A stretch of DNA of 64,000 bases from Pelomyxa schiedti (Eukaryota; Evosea; Pelobiontida; Pelomyxidae). Positions within the stretch are counted from its first letter, which is position 1. The number at the start of each line of letters is the position of its first letter. This document shows positions 34,576 to 50,556 of this stretch, piece after piece. A program made the position numbers and the translations under genes. The DNA is taken from positions 1 through 64,000 of the forward strand of contig JAHLWZ010000373.1 of the NCBI GenBank assembly GCA_020536535.1, read 5' to 3'. The notes beneath the pieces are model-generated. The model saw only the letters and a program-made list of their open reading frames with translations, made no database searches and was not told where the DNA came from.

Positions 34576-34717
34576 TTAATTTATCTTCACGCTTCAAATT
34601 TTCTTGTTTTGGTGCTGTTGGCCAGGATATGTTGGAGCTTGAAAAGTTGAGAGTTGCCGCACTGTGCAAGTGATTTTTTGGAGTTACTCTTAGTCCTGAG
34701 AGTAATTGTGGTACTTG

Positions 34718-35392
34718 TTACAAAGGCATCAACTTGTTGGTACACGGTGACACGTTCGTAGTTTCAGCACATAGCTGTTTGGAAACTAGGTATTGAGCCA
34801 CGTAGTCCATGTAATCTGGCTTGAGAAGTTCTCTCAGACACCTTGTCGGATTTAGCAAACTGGAGCATGTATAAATATTTACCTTGACGTTCAAATTGGT
34901 TGGAGCCAAGTTGTTAATCAAAAATTGTATCCTCTCGATGATGGATGTCAGGGGAGTGCACTGTGAAATCTCGGTTGGTGCAGGAAGAGTGCATGAAGAC
35001 AGTACAAATTGTTCCACAACTGAGTGCTGTGATTCTGAGTGTGACTGGTGAACTGGATAGAAGTCGTGGCCTGTCTTCAGATCTTGAAGGTGCTACTAGC
35101 GGAGACATAGCTGAAAGTGGTTTGGTGGAGTTGAGGGCAGGGTCAGGTGGAGGTTGTGCGAAAGAAGAAACTGATGTTGCACCAGGCGGAGTACGCCGGG
35201 AGCTGATGGGTGGTGCCGTTTAACGTGGGGAAACTGTACGAAGTGGTGTTTGACGCGGAGAGGAAGGTTGCGAATTATTCTGAGTCTGCTGTGCGAGTAG
35301 GGCTTTGTATTTTTGCATATCACCATCGGAGATTTCCGACGGAGATTTTGGTTGCAGAGAATCATTTCCTTCGAAAATGCTGATGTTCTCTG
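34718..35392 (-). pseudogene. NOT1-like (CCR4-NOT scaffold) CAF1-binding MIF4G fragment
   Basis: On the minus strand a Ser/Pro/Gln-rich stretch (KYKALLAQQTQNNSQPSSPR) leads into LTSIIERIQFLINNLAPTN, LNVK and then LRELLKPDYMDYVAQYLVSK. This matches the opening of the MIF4G domain by which NOT1 binds the CAF1 deadenylase (I-x-F-x-x-NN-x-x-x-x-N ... W/Y-x-x-Q-Y-L/M-V-x-K). After QLCAETTNVSPCTNKLMPL the frame stops at 34718 instead of continuing with the expected helices. Upstream it runs into the N gap and holds at least one in-frame stop near 35220. This is either a truncated copy or a gene cut by misassembly. Full NOT1 proteins exceed 1,500 residues. Confidence 0.5.
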
Positions 35393-35492
35393 NNNNNNNN
35401 NNNNNNNNNNNNNNNNNNNNNNNNNNNNNNNNNNNNNNNNNNNNNNNNNNNNNNNNNNNNNNNNNNNNNNNNNNNNNNNNNNNNNNNNNNNN
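35393..35492. other. Assembly gap (100 N)
   Basis: Exactly 100 N, the conventional length for a scaffold gap of unknown size. The true distance and even the adjacency of the two sides are uncertain, which matters for the NOT1-like fragment. Confidence 0.99.
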
Positions 35493-36286
35493 TGATGTTG
35501 CAGTCAGTGGTTTTGTGTGTTGTGGACTAGACTCTGGAATGAGGACCCAACCTGGCTCAAGAGATCAACATCTGGAATAGCACGATAGCAGTTAGCACCT
35601 GCAACGACAACCAGAGTAAATAAGAATAATAGATACCCAAAGTAATCCCTCTTTCTTGCCTAGAAGGCCCCAGATCACTACATTTTGGGCTGTAATTGGC
35701 AAATTGCATGTCAGATATCCAACAGGTATCCTAAGTTGTTTTTAAGTTAATACTTTGGATATACATAATTGCGCTACCTTTGCAACTAAGTCGACTGTTT
35801 TTTGTGGGAAGGATGTAGACTAGAAAGTCACGATGAGTTGGAAGAAGATTTCATTGATAGATGTAGCGGTCGAGGGTCTTCTAAAGGAATAAAGTGGGAT
35901 AACTTTGGGTGCCTGTTATTCTCCATTTTCTCGGGTTATCATTCATGCTGCAGGTGTTCCCTGACGTCACGACTATCATGCCATTCCAGTTAGTAGATCT
36001 TCTGGCACAGGTTGGTCTCTCATCCAGTCATTGTGTGCGTAGGGTTAAAAGTTGACAGTGTTGTTGCTGAGCGTCATAGTCAACTATGAATAAAGTCTTC
36101 GTCCAACTCATCTTGTCTTTAGTTCCTCACCATTAACAGTTCAAACACTCAAGTCACACATCTGCAACCCTACCTCCTCCACAGCTTGCTCCTTTGGTTC
36201 AACCAAACTGCAAACTTTTTTCCCGTTGTTTCGCGGATTTGGTCTCACCATTGGTTTTTTTTGAAATGGGATTTTGTTGCACCGCT
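35493..36286. other. Unassigned stretch after the gap
   Basis: Mostly AT-rich without a supported gene. One short plus-strand patch near 35950-36005 reads well (VFPDVTTIMPFQLVDLLAQ) and is flanked by a CAG acceptor and a GTTGGT donor-like site. A preceding frame (35802-35940) contains DELEEDFIDRCSGRGSSKG. These may be two exons of a gene interrupted by the gap. An AATAAA occurs near 36086. Confidence 0.35.
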
Positions 36287-39200
36287 TCAGTGTGTGAACT
36301 TGCTGCGATGGTGCTTGGATCGATCTTTACATTTATGACCCTTGGGGCACTTTGTTTTGGTGTGTGGCTGAAGGATAGCTATTGGGTAGACTGGTGGGTA
36401 TGTGGTAGTTGTTTTTGGTGGGGTGTAGCCATAGTCGTCAGGTTCCACGAGCTCGTCGTTGTATGTGACTGTTGCTCCATAGTGTATCACGTAGTACGGG
36501 AGTATCTGGTCTGTTTGTTGGTTTGATGGGAATGTGTGAATGAATCGGCCGCCGTTAGGTCAAGGATTGAAGGAGCTTGGGAAACGAACCGGAATCGAAA
36601 ATGATTATCTCAGTTTTGTCAGGAGATATGTGTGAATCATATCCGGGAACTTTGGCCGCTCCATCCTGAGGATGGTTATTTATTTGTAATATAGACAGTA
36701 AACAGAAACGTGACCATTCTATCCGTGCATAGAAACGGCTTGCCAAGAAGTACTTGGGCAAGAAGGAACTTTGATCCGCTTCTTACATAGCCCATACTGA
36801 GGCTGGGGAATTCCGAAAAATCTATGTATGATCCACGTTATTCCACTATGTCGAGTTTGAACGAAAGTTACAGATGCCGGCACCCCACCAGCCAGAATCA
36901 GTCGAGCTACCAACGTAACGGAGTTGGAAGTTATTGCGTACAATAGAGGTCTGGTCATATTGGGGTTAGGAGAAAAGTTGTGTATTGTGAAAGGTACAAT
37001 GTTTTCCTCTGCTGTTCCATGGAAAACTAGTATGGGGTTTGTCTCTGACCATGGCATTTTAGTGGCTAATTGCGCTCTTTTTCTTCGAAAAGCCTTGTTT
37101 ACAGTGAGTGACGAATGCTTGAGTGTTATTACTTTTTTACCTTAACATGTGGAGGATTCACTTTCAAGAAGAAATTTTGGTTTAGTTTGAATTTATGTGT
37201 TGGTTATTCCTTACCAATGTACTCAACTTTCGTAACCTAATTGAGTGAACAGGGGAAACAAGATAAAAATGATAACATACCTTGAAGTTGGTGTTGTTTG
37301 CAATTAAACGATAAAATTGGGATTCTGCCGTACGAAAATGCATCTACAAAATGTAAGGAATTCGTAGCACGTTTTAAAGGGTACCTGGCCACTGTTAATG
37401 TCCCCAAAAGAAGCAGTTTTAAAAAAAATTCATTTGTAAAGTCGGAAGATTACGCTGTATTGCTAAAGTGACGTTCTGGATGTAGCGTGAAAATTCTCAG
37501 GGTGTCTCCCTCAAGAGCCTTGACGCGAATTTTGGTTATTTTTAGAGACATGATTGTACCTCTTTTTCTCCTGGTAAGTACTGGATTTCCTCTTGGCCTC
37601 CACTCTTCTCAAGTTCTCTCCTAAGCAATAATGTAACTGAATACAACTGGAGGAAACAAACGCTTTTTTTTCAGCTTCTTCCTTCTCCCGGAGAAGTAGC
37701 TTGATTATTTCTGCTTGGGATTGTGCTTCCGCTTCCGCTCTGTGTAAATTGATGAGACCATTTAATAGAATAGAGTTCTAACTTTCTCCTTTGTGCTTCA
37801 GCTTCATTAGCCTGTCTGAATGCCGAGTCTATTTCTCGGGCTATTTGTTGGTCAGCTCGTTCCTTTTCCCTCTGCTCCCTGCAGGTAGTCACTCATTCAG
37901 TTCTTAGTCTCCCAAGGTTGTTGGAATGACCTTTCATTTTTTTCTCGCTCTTGTTGTTCTATTCTCTTGGCAGCAAGAGCGTCAGCCTCAATTTTGGCCA
38001 ATCGTTCCCTTTTTTTTTTTAGATTTGATATTAGAGTATTTATTTTGCACTTTTCCATTTGCTGGAGTGCCCTTTGAGAATCAGCTCTCTCCTTCTATAG
38101 AAATGTTAATCATGTAAAAGTAGTCTGCTTGAAAGTACTTCAAGCCTCCATCTAGTGACATTAGGGTCTTCAACCGGACTTGTTGGACTTGGACTTGTCG
38201 TAGTTGGGCTTGTCGTGCTTGGGGTTGTGCTTAGTGCAGGAGGGGTCGATTTTGGTGTGCTAGTGATGGGTGGGGAGGTGACATTAGGTTCAGGTGTTGA
38301 ACTCAATGACAAACAGTAGTCTAAAGCACGTTCTGTATCCATATTGAAAGACTTCAGAACTAGCAAAATTCGTTCTGGTTTTAAACTGGATAATTTAATT
38401 CCAAAGGATAGTGTAATTGGAAATAACCTGGGTATACATTCCAAAATTGAGTCAACGCTCTTTTGAACTTCAGGAGGAATTTTCTGTGGTACCTTTTTTG
38501 GTTATTTACAAAATCAATTCAAACAAGGGGGAACATACTGGTGCTGGAGGTGGCTTTGACAAGCAGGTATTAACGTGGTCGTCTATCTAAGACTGAATGA
38601 GGTGCAATTCTTGCAATAAGGTACCATACCACTGTTGCTGCAAAACTGGCTCCACAAATAGGGCACTGACATTGCGGAGAGGGAACAGACACCTGGGTTG
38701 CCGACTGAGGGAGAATTTTAGTTGGTTGTGGAAGAGGGGTTGGAGAGGTAGAGGTCACAGTGGTCGACGCAGTAGCTGATGTAGACGCCGCAGATGCCGA
38801 TGTTGGCATTAGTGTTGTGGAGTTTGGTGAGGGTGGGGAGGTTGGTGTGGGTGGCTGTACTGCTGTCGCGGTTTTAGGTGTGCTCGTGGGCGATTGCTGT
38901 ATTGCCTTCAGAGCTGCTTCCTGTTGTTGGATAATCTGGAGCCAGAGTGGTACTGGTCCAAGTGACGTTGGTGCATTGGATCCTTGTGACACTGTAGTTG
39001 ATGACGAAGGTTGAGCCGCGGAGGTCTGTGCTGTCACTGGTGGCAGACTTGTTGGGGTAGCTGCAGCTGACACTGCCGTTATTTTCTGTGATGTTGTTTG
39101 GATTGGAGGTGATATAGTAGCTACTGTTGATGTGGATGAAGGGGTGGAGGTAGGTAGTTGTGCCAGTGTTGGTGTTGGTAATACTGTGTTTGAAAGAGGA

Positions 39201-39783
39201 GCTGGGATGTGTGCAGGGGATTGGGCCACTGGAATTTGTGCTAGATTTGGTGCTGGTGGTGTTTTGGCAGGTGTGTTTGTAGGGAGTGCCAGGGATGTTG
39301 GTGTTGGTGTTGGTGTTGTTGATACTAATGGGGATGTGGGAGCTGTTGGTGTGGTGTTTTTAGGTGGTTCTGGTTGCGGTTTCACAGTTTGTGTTGCAGG
39401 TACATGGATTGGTTCCTGGGATGGAGGTGTGGCAATGACAGTTACACCAGATGCTGGTGTAATTTGGGAAGTTGGCACTAGAGTTGGGGTTACAACAGAC
39501 GTTTGAACCCCAACAAGAGTGCTGAGTGCTGAAGAAGAAGAACTGTTTGTTGGTGAAGGTGTCTAAAGATGGTGTAAAAAAACAAAACGGCTCCCAGATA
39601 TACATCTATAAAAAAAGAAAAAAAAACTCACAAAGAGAACGTTCAAGACATCGTCATTAGAGGGCTTCTTATGAGCACTAACGCTTGACAACTGCTTTGT
39701 ACGTCAAAAGTAGGGGGAAAAAAAAGTATGCAGAGCACCTTAGACCCCAGCAGATCCAAAAATGACCCATCGGCGCTTGTCAT
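36287..39783 (-). CDS. Poly(ADP-ribose) polymerase-like protein with UBZ4-type zinc finger
   Basis: The start is at 39783 (MTSADGSFLDLLGSK) with spliced LSSVSAHKKPSNDDVLNVLF, then about 300 residues of Thr/Pro/Ser-rich sequence. A UBZ4-like finger follows, split by an intron: CQCPICGASFAA then IDDHVNTCL. A helical UBA/CUE-like segment comes next (FNMDTERALDYCLSL), then coiled coil (EQREKERADQQIAREIDSAF). The PARP catalytic domain is built from small exons: FRTAESQFYRLIANNTNFKV, PILVFHGTAEENIVPFTIHN, STDSGWWGAGIYFSEFPSLS, FLLAQVLLGKPFLC, and YDSHISPDKTEIIIFDSDQI then LPYYVIHYG. The HG-T, GxGIYFS and LPxYVI motifs are diagnostic. The expected catalytic Glu before the C-terminal strand needs an alignment. 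Ubiquitin-binding plus ADP-ribosylation suggests stress or DNA-damage signalling. Intron edges at 37100-37650 are tentative. Confidence 0.78.
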
Positions 39784-39970
39784 TCTGTTTGCTTGCGCTG
39801 GCGTTCTTCCCCTTTTCAGCACTGCCTAACGATCACAACGGGTGGGATTCTTGTTAGAATTAAGATTTAATTCTCTTTGAGAACTGTTTCGGAAACTGTG
39901 GGCAACAACACTCTATACTCTAAAACTGTTTAAGGAACGAGGAGCTGTGTTTTCCTGCACTTTTTTCTTT

Positions 39971-40480
39971 TCACGAAAAGCACTCGGCTTTAGAGTCCGT
40001 AACGAACTCAAGGTAGTCGAACAGCAGGCCCTGAGAGCCCGACACCCTTGCCCAGGCCACATTCGGAATCGAGAATGTGCAGTTCTGCGGCGCCGAAGTG
40101 ACGCCCTCGTCCACTACCCACCACGACACGGTCTGCTGCGCCCCGGGCAGCACCACACTGGCCACCTGCCGGCTGCTGAAGTCCGTCCGATGGTCGCTGA
40201 CTATCCCGTCCCACACGTGGCAGAACTCGTCCGGCGTCATCGCGTAGCCGGCGGACAGGACCTGCGCGTCGGGCGTGAACGCGGCAGACAGCGCGTCGCA
40301 CTGCTCGGGCGTCGGGGCCGGCGGGGCGCCGTCGTGCGCCGCGTGCACCGCCGACTCGAACTGCGACGCCAGCGCCGATATCTGGGCGTACGTGTACATG
40401 GACGCGTCGGCCGTGTGCTGCAGTTGCACCGCCGCCAAAATAACTACTATCCCACAAGCGCAAAGTGCTTGCCACGACAT
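39971..40480 (-). CDS. Small secreted protein with SnoaL/NTF2-like fold
   Basis: A single exon of 169 codons. The N-terminus (MSWQALCACGIVVILAAVQL) is a signal peptide with likely cleavage after TADAS. The mature part has the helix-rich start and the cone-like beta sheet pattern of NTF2/SnoaL domains: AQISALASQFESAVHAAHDG, ALSAAFTPDAQVLSAG, then strands ending VSWWVVDEGV and LLFDYLEFVTDSK. Such domains serve as small enzymes or ligand pockets; no catalytic residue can be named. The coding sequence is much more GC-rich than its flanks. Upstream 40481-40573 is a short 3' gap to the Arp2 gene on the same strand. Confidence 0.6.
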   Translation of the reverse strand: MSWQALCACGIVVILAAVQLQHTADASMYTYAQISALASQFESAVHAAHDGAPPAPTPEQCDALSAAFTPDAQVLSAGYAMTPDEFCHVWDGIVSDHRTDFSSRQVASVVLPGAQQTVSWWVVDEGVTSAPQNCTFSIPNVAWARVSGSQGLLFDYLEFVTDSKAECFS

Positions 40481-40573
40481 CCCTCCACCTTGACGAAATA
40501 AATTTAAAGATTAATTCGTTGGGTTCAACGAAAAACACTAGATTTCTTAATAAATTACATATCACACAGCTAG

Positions 40574-42157
40574 TTAGGCTCCTAGCTTGTACTGTGAGGT
40601 AATGCATCTGGATCCTTGCTCATCGTATTGGTTCTTCAGTACAAAGAACCCATCTCTGTCTGCCATGATCTCAGCAAGTACACGTCCCCCTATAAATATT
40701 TGCTGTAGAAAAGAGATTGGAAAAAAGAAGGGACGGATTAGTGTGCAAGTAAAATGAGGTAGAGTAGAGATACATTTCGGCGATAAGAAGCAGATTCCAC
40801 AACTGTACGGAATCGTTTGCAATTTTTCTCGCACAAATTGCTAAAGTCCTGTTCAAGTCGTGATTCTACACCAGGAAGCATACTGCTTCCACCACTAATA
40901 TGTGCAATCAGAAAGCGGAGAGAGTGATTTGGGAATTACCTTAGAACAATGTGTTGTGAGAGACTAAATTGGACATCACTAGGAGCAGCGCAGAGGGAGT
41001 TGAATAACTTGGCGGCAATTCCGGGACAGTCTTTTTCCATTAAAGATGGCTGGAAGAGAACCTGTACGCAAGCAGTCATTAAATGATACGGATCCCAGAA
41101 TCGAACCTCGGCTGCCCAGTACCTTTCCTTGTCCGCTTTAATTACACGGCCATCAGGGAGTGCAAATTTCGCGAGATTAGTAATGGTTCCATATGATAAT
41201 TCATCTTCTTCAAGCGGGTTGTGCGAACAATAACACAGCTTCTCTTTGATTTGCCTCACTGCAAGGAGCATTAGTACCATTTCCTTTATCTGTGGAGAGA
41301 AACCAATCTCTTGATCTGCAGCTCTCTGGAATGGGTAACCTCGTAACATCAACAGCTTTGTGAGGTGGTTTGTCACGTCTTGCCCCGAAATATCAATGGT
41401 GGGAACGTTACTCAACGGGACAGATTCATATATTGGCATAATGGTTGTTGTACTGTCCCCAATATCAACTGAGACACCTGTAAGTAGGCCCTGAGCATAC
41501 AGTGCCAATGTGGGCTGATTGTATGAGGTGAGTATTAGCACTTTCTTTTCATCATGATACCTGTGGGGCAATGTAGATGCCATCGAATTTGAATCTCTCA
41601 AACATAGTTTCCACCATTTTCTGCCTAAAGGGAGTCAACTTTTCGTGCACCAAGTGTAGAAAAACCTTTTGTTTATCGGGTTCAACATTGGTTCAGTCAG
41701 TACAATTCTGGCATATTTGGGAGTGACCCTGAGTTTGTTTTCCAGCATATACTCCCATACGTGACACATGTCCCCCCAGTCATTAATATAACTTTTGAAT
41801 ATGGGATGGGACAGTGTCAGTTTAGTAGAATATTCCATAGCTTCATCACCCACAAAGAACTCAGGCATTGTCCTAATTAGGCACTATGAGATACCCCAAA
41901 TTAAAAAAAACCCACACACCCAAGTTCCTCATCAGTGCTGTGCAGTGGTCTTCCAATAACAGTGCGAAACTAATAAATATAAGAACGAAAGTACAAGAGG
42001 GAAATTTTACAATTGCATCAGGACATGGCAGAGTCATGTGCCTCAGGCGGCCACACTTGATTGAGTCTTCATCAAACGTTAGGTACTGAATTATGGGAAT
42101 GATAGAACGCATACATGTCCCATTATCAACAACTATGACTTGTGGGTTTAATGCCAT
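40574..42157 (-). CDS. ARP2: Actin-related protein 2 (Arp2/3 complex)
   Basis: The start is at 42157 (MALNPQVIVVDNGT), with several short introns and the stop at 40574. The Arp2 order is complete: phosphate-binding VVDNGT, CGRLRHMTLPCPDAIVKF spliced to FRTVIGRPLHSTDEE, then FFVGDEAMEYSTKL, ILTEP-like IVLTEPMLNP, LYAQGLLTGVSVDIGDSTT, MLRGYPFQ, IKEKLCYCSHNP, ALPDGRVIKADKERYW, the GGSSMLPGVESRLEQDF nucleotide-cleft strand, and the C-terminal FIGGRVLAEIMADRDGFFV and YDEQGSR. IKEKLCY plus PDGRVIK are shared Arp2/actin features, and the insertion pattern favours Arp2 over actin. Arp2 with Arp3 forms the first two subunits of branched filaments. The sequence is diverged; the cleft GDGVT is GDSTT here. 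Confidence 0.82.
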
Positions 42158-42234
42158 ACAAAATGTGTTGGGAGTCCACACAAATATAAAATGTAGTTGG
42201 CTTTTCAATCAAGCCTTTCAAATGTACACAGTAT

Positions 42235-42477
42235 TTACACCTTGTCGATAATTAAATTAACTTGTTTGTGCTTGGCCACAACAAAAAGCCGTTTGCTTCC
42301 ATTCTCGTCTCCTCCAACTTGATTCGGAGACAAGTTGGGACGCAGCAGCGTATCGTTCAAATCCTGGCTGTACAATCCCGCACCACGGCCCGAGTTATGC
42401 ACGCTGAGCTGCCTCGGGACGAGTCTCAGCCGCTGTTTCGCAAGAGATTCCCGATTCAAATCACCGCAGTTTCCCAT
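42235..42477 (-). CDS. Small N-myristoylation-type protein (MGNC...), 80 residues
   Basis: The start is taken at 42477 because MGNCGDLNRESLAKQRL is a textbook N-myristoylation/palmitoylation site (Gly2, Cys4, basic residues). The longer frame to 42645 only adds low-complexity sequence. It is a single exon ending VAKHKQVNLIIDKV at 42235. No domain is recognised. It is upstream of, and on the same strand as, Arp2 and divergent from the PI3K gene; membrane targeting next to cytoskeletal genes is suggestive but unproven. Confidence 0.5.
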   Translation of the reverse strand: MGNCGDLNRESLAKQRLRLVPRQLSVHNSGRGAGLYSQDLNDTLLRPNLSPNQVGGDENGSKRLFVVAKHKQVNLIIDKV

Positions 42478-42600
42478 TATCCCTTCTTTCTCGAAATTCA
42501 GGGGACGGAGAACGGTGACTTGTGGTGACACACATCGATTGTGACACTTTTTTTTTTTTGTTTCTACTCCCCTTTCGGGTGTCGTTTTGGGGGGGGGAGA
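42478..42600. promoter_or_regulatory. Putative bidirectional promoter
   Basis: The 123 bases between two divergent start codons contain a T11 run (42547 onward) and a G9 run (42590 onward) just before the PI3K start. No recognised element. Confidence 0.3.
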
Positions 42601-48497
<5,897 letters not shown>

Positions 48498-48615
48498 AGA
48501 TACATAACCCGAACCCTATCCCTGGTTGTACAATCAAGTTTGTTGTTGTTCCTAGAACTAAAAACCTATCTATCGATTCTATTCTATGAACCCATCAAAA
48601 AATTTCGAATAAACG

Positions 48616-50344
48616 ATGGACGACGAACTGCCGTCCTGGTACGACCACAGCTTGTTTTTGCCCGGCGAGTATCTCGAGGATGAGCAAGAGCAAGAGATAG
48701 AACCCACAATTACACCGCGGGCAGAGAAGGAGATGGAGGACCAGATCGCTGGCCCCGCCGTGGAGCTTCCCCACGAAATCCCTGCCGAGTGGGTGTCTTC
48801 TCGTCCGATTCTCACCACAATCGAGAACGACGAGGAAAGCGGCACACACATTGTGGCGGCGGGAAGAGAAGTAGATTATGGGAAAGGAGTAAAGTTCGAC
48901 TGCGTCTCGGTTTGGACGCCTTCGAATAAGCTGTTGTGGGGACGTTCTCGTTCTCCTTACGTTAATTTATTGGGGTCGTTTCCTTGTTCATTTTTAACAG
49001 TTTAAAAACCAAACGAAAACCAAAAAAACCTAACCTAATACTATGGGGAAATAGGAACTCAAGGAATTCAGACTCACTTGCGGTACCTTGGGATATGCTT
49101 TTCGCAATTCGTGCTCCTCCTAGTGTTACACAGTTTTTCGACAAAGCAATTATTGGAAGATGGTTAGGGTTTGCCCTGGCGCTTGGGGCTACTCACCAAC
49201 GAAAAAAATACCTCCTGCTTCCAGTTCCTGTTATTGAGACTATAGCGTCTTATGCTGCTCAGGCCTTATTGATCCCCATCCGGTTTTCCCTGTCTCAGGT
49301 CACATTGCACCCCTCATTTTTTGGTTTTTGTTTTTTTTACCTGTGACCCATTTCATAGCTTGCACGCGACACATCACTTCCTACTCGCTTAATACAAATA
49401 GCAGCAATGGAAGCTGTATGGCCCCACTGGAAGGACTGGGCCTCTTGTCATTGGACACTGCAACCAATGGCGTTTCCGACAATGGATCAAATTGTGGCCT
49501 TTATTCAGGCTGAAATTGCTCCACATTTTCATTTCTACTATGTCAATAGTCTCCACGCTTTCTTGATTTCCCAGCATGCAGTGGAAGTTACTATTAATGG
49601 TCTTGAACCCTTACTCTTGCAAAATTATTACAAGGCCTGCCTGGCGGGAGAACTTGTATTCAACAGCCAAATTAGTGGATTGTTCAAGTCGTTTGGTGTA
49701 TGCTTTGGCCCCCAGGCAACCGTTGTTGTTGGATCTGGGAGAAAAATTATCAGGCAAGTGTATGACCTGAGAGTTGATGACAAAGTGGCTACCGGCTCAA
49801 AACAATACCCGGTTTCAACAGTGCTATGCACTTGGCGGTACCATCTGCTTTGGTCTTCTCACTACCCTTACGCAAACCGATATCCAGGTGCATTCTCACG
49901 AGCCTTACTCCAGTTTACTCCCTCAAACAGAATGATGGTGCATTGCTTCAAATCACGTTAGACCACCCAATCCGAACTCACGGCAAGTGGTGCCTTCCAT
50001 CCCCGCACTCCCTCTCATACACTAAACAAATACCCTCACACCACAACAACGCCCCCACTTCAGGGTCATCCGCATCCACTTCAGAATCATTGCCGTCACT
50101 AAAACTGGAACTGGAATCCCAACCTGAACCCAAACTGGAGTACCTACCCCCAGGCACAACTGTGTACAACTTTGTGCTTCGGGGGCCCTGCAGAACTCTG
50201 CTTGTTGGTGGCATAAGGTGTTGCACACTGGGGATGGCAGTTCCGAATCACTATGAGCCATTTTGGGGCACTTCCAAAGTCACACAATGGTTGCAGTTGC
50301 ACCCAATGTTCCCAAATGTGGTTACTGTAAAGGCTTGTATTTAA
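48616..50344 (+). CDS. Protein with C-terminal Vint (Hint-like) domain
   Basis: Start at 48616 (MDDELPSWYDHSLFLPGEYL), an acidic N-terminus, then exons with VPWDMLFAIRAPPSVTQFFD and RWLGFALALGATHQ of unknown family. From about 49720 the protein resembles the Vint/Hint domain (PF14623) usually found with VWA domains: IRQVYDLRVDDKVATGSKQY, VLCT, ITLDHPIRTHGKWCLP, the Ser/Pro spacer, PPGTTVYNFVLRGPCRTLLV, GGIRCCTLGMAV, and a closing PHFFGT-like EPFWGTSKVTQWLQLHP. Hint folds can self-splice; whether the catalytic Cys/His set is intact is not determined. No VWA domain is visible upstream, which is unusual. The intron near 49830-49910 (GGTACC... or nearby) is needed to link the Vint halves. Confidence 0.55.
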
Positions 50345-50556
50345 AAAAGAGTAAATGCCCCCAACCCTGTTGTTACACGGTGCTTTTTCCCCTTTTTCCG
50401 CGTATTGATTTTCTCCCGGACATTTTTCACCCTTGAACGGTCACAGGAGCGCAACCCATGATCACTTTCTGATTCGTATCAACGCAATTATTGGAACAGA
50501 TATTAGCCAAAAAAAATAAACAAATAAACAGCCGTGACAAGAGGGGAGTGAGTGTG

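Noticed and set aside
34106-34669. 187-codon minus-strand open frame with AUDH-like peptide
   Set aside because: It runs straight through tRNA-Gln and reads the 78-base duplicate in a frame different from the AUDH frame, so it is an artefact of the duplication, not a paralogue.
36194-36526. 110-codon plus-strand open frame with hydrophobic stretches
   Set aside because: It is antisense to the C-terminal PARP exon (LPYYVIHYG and the following Pro/Thr tail), which is supported by family motifs.
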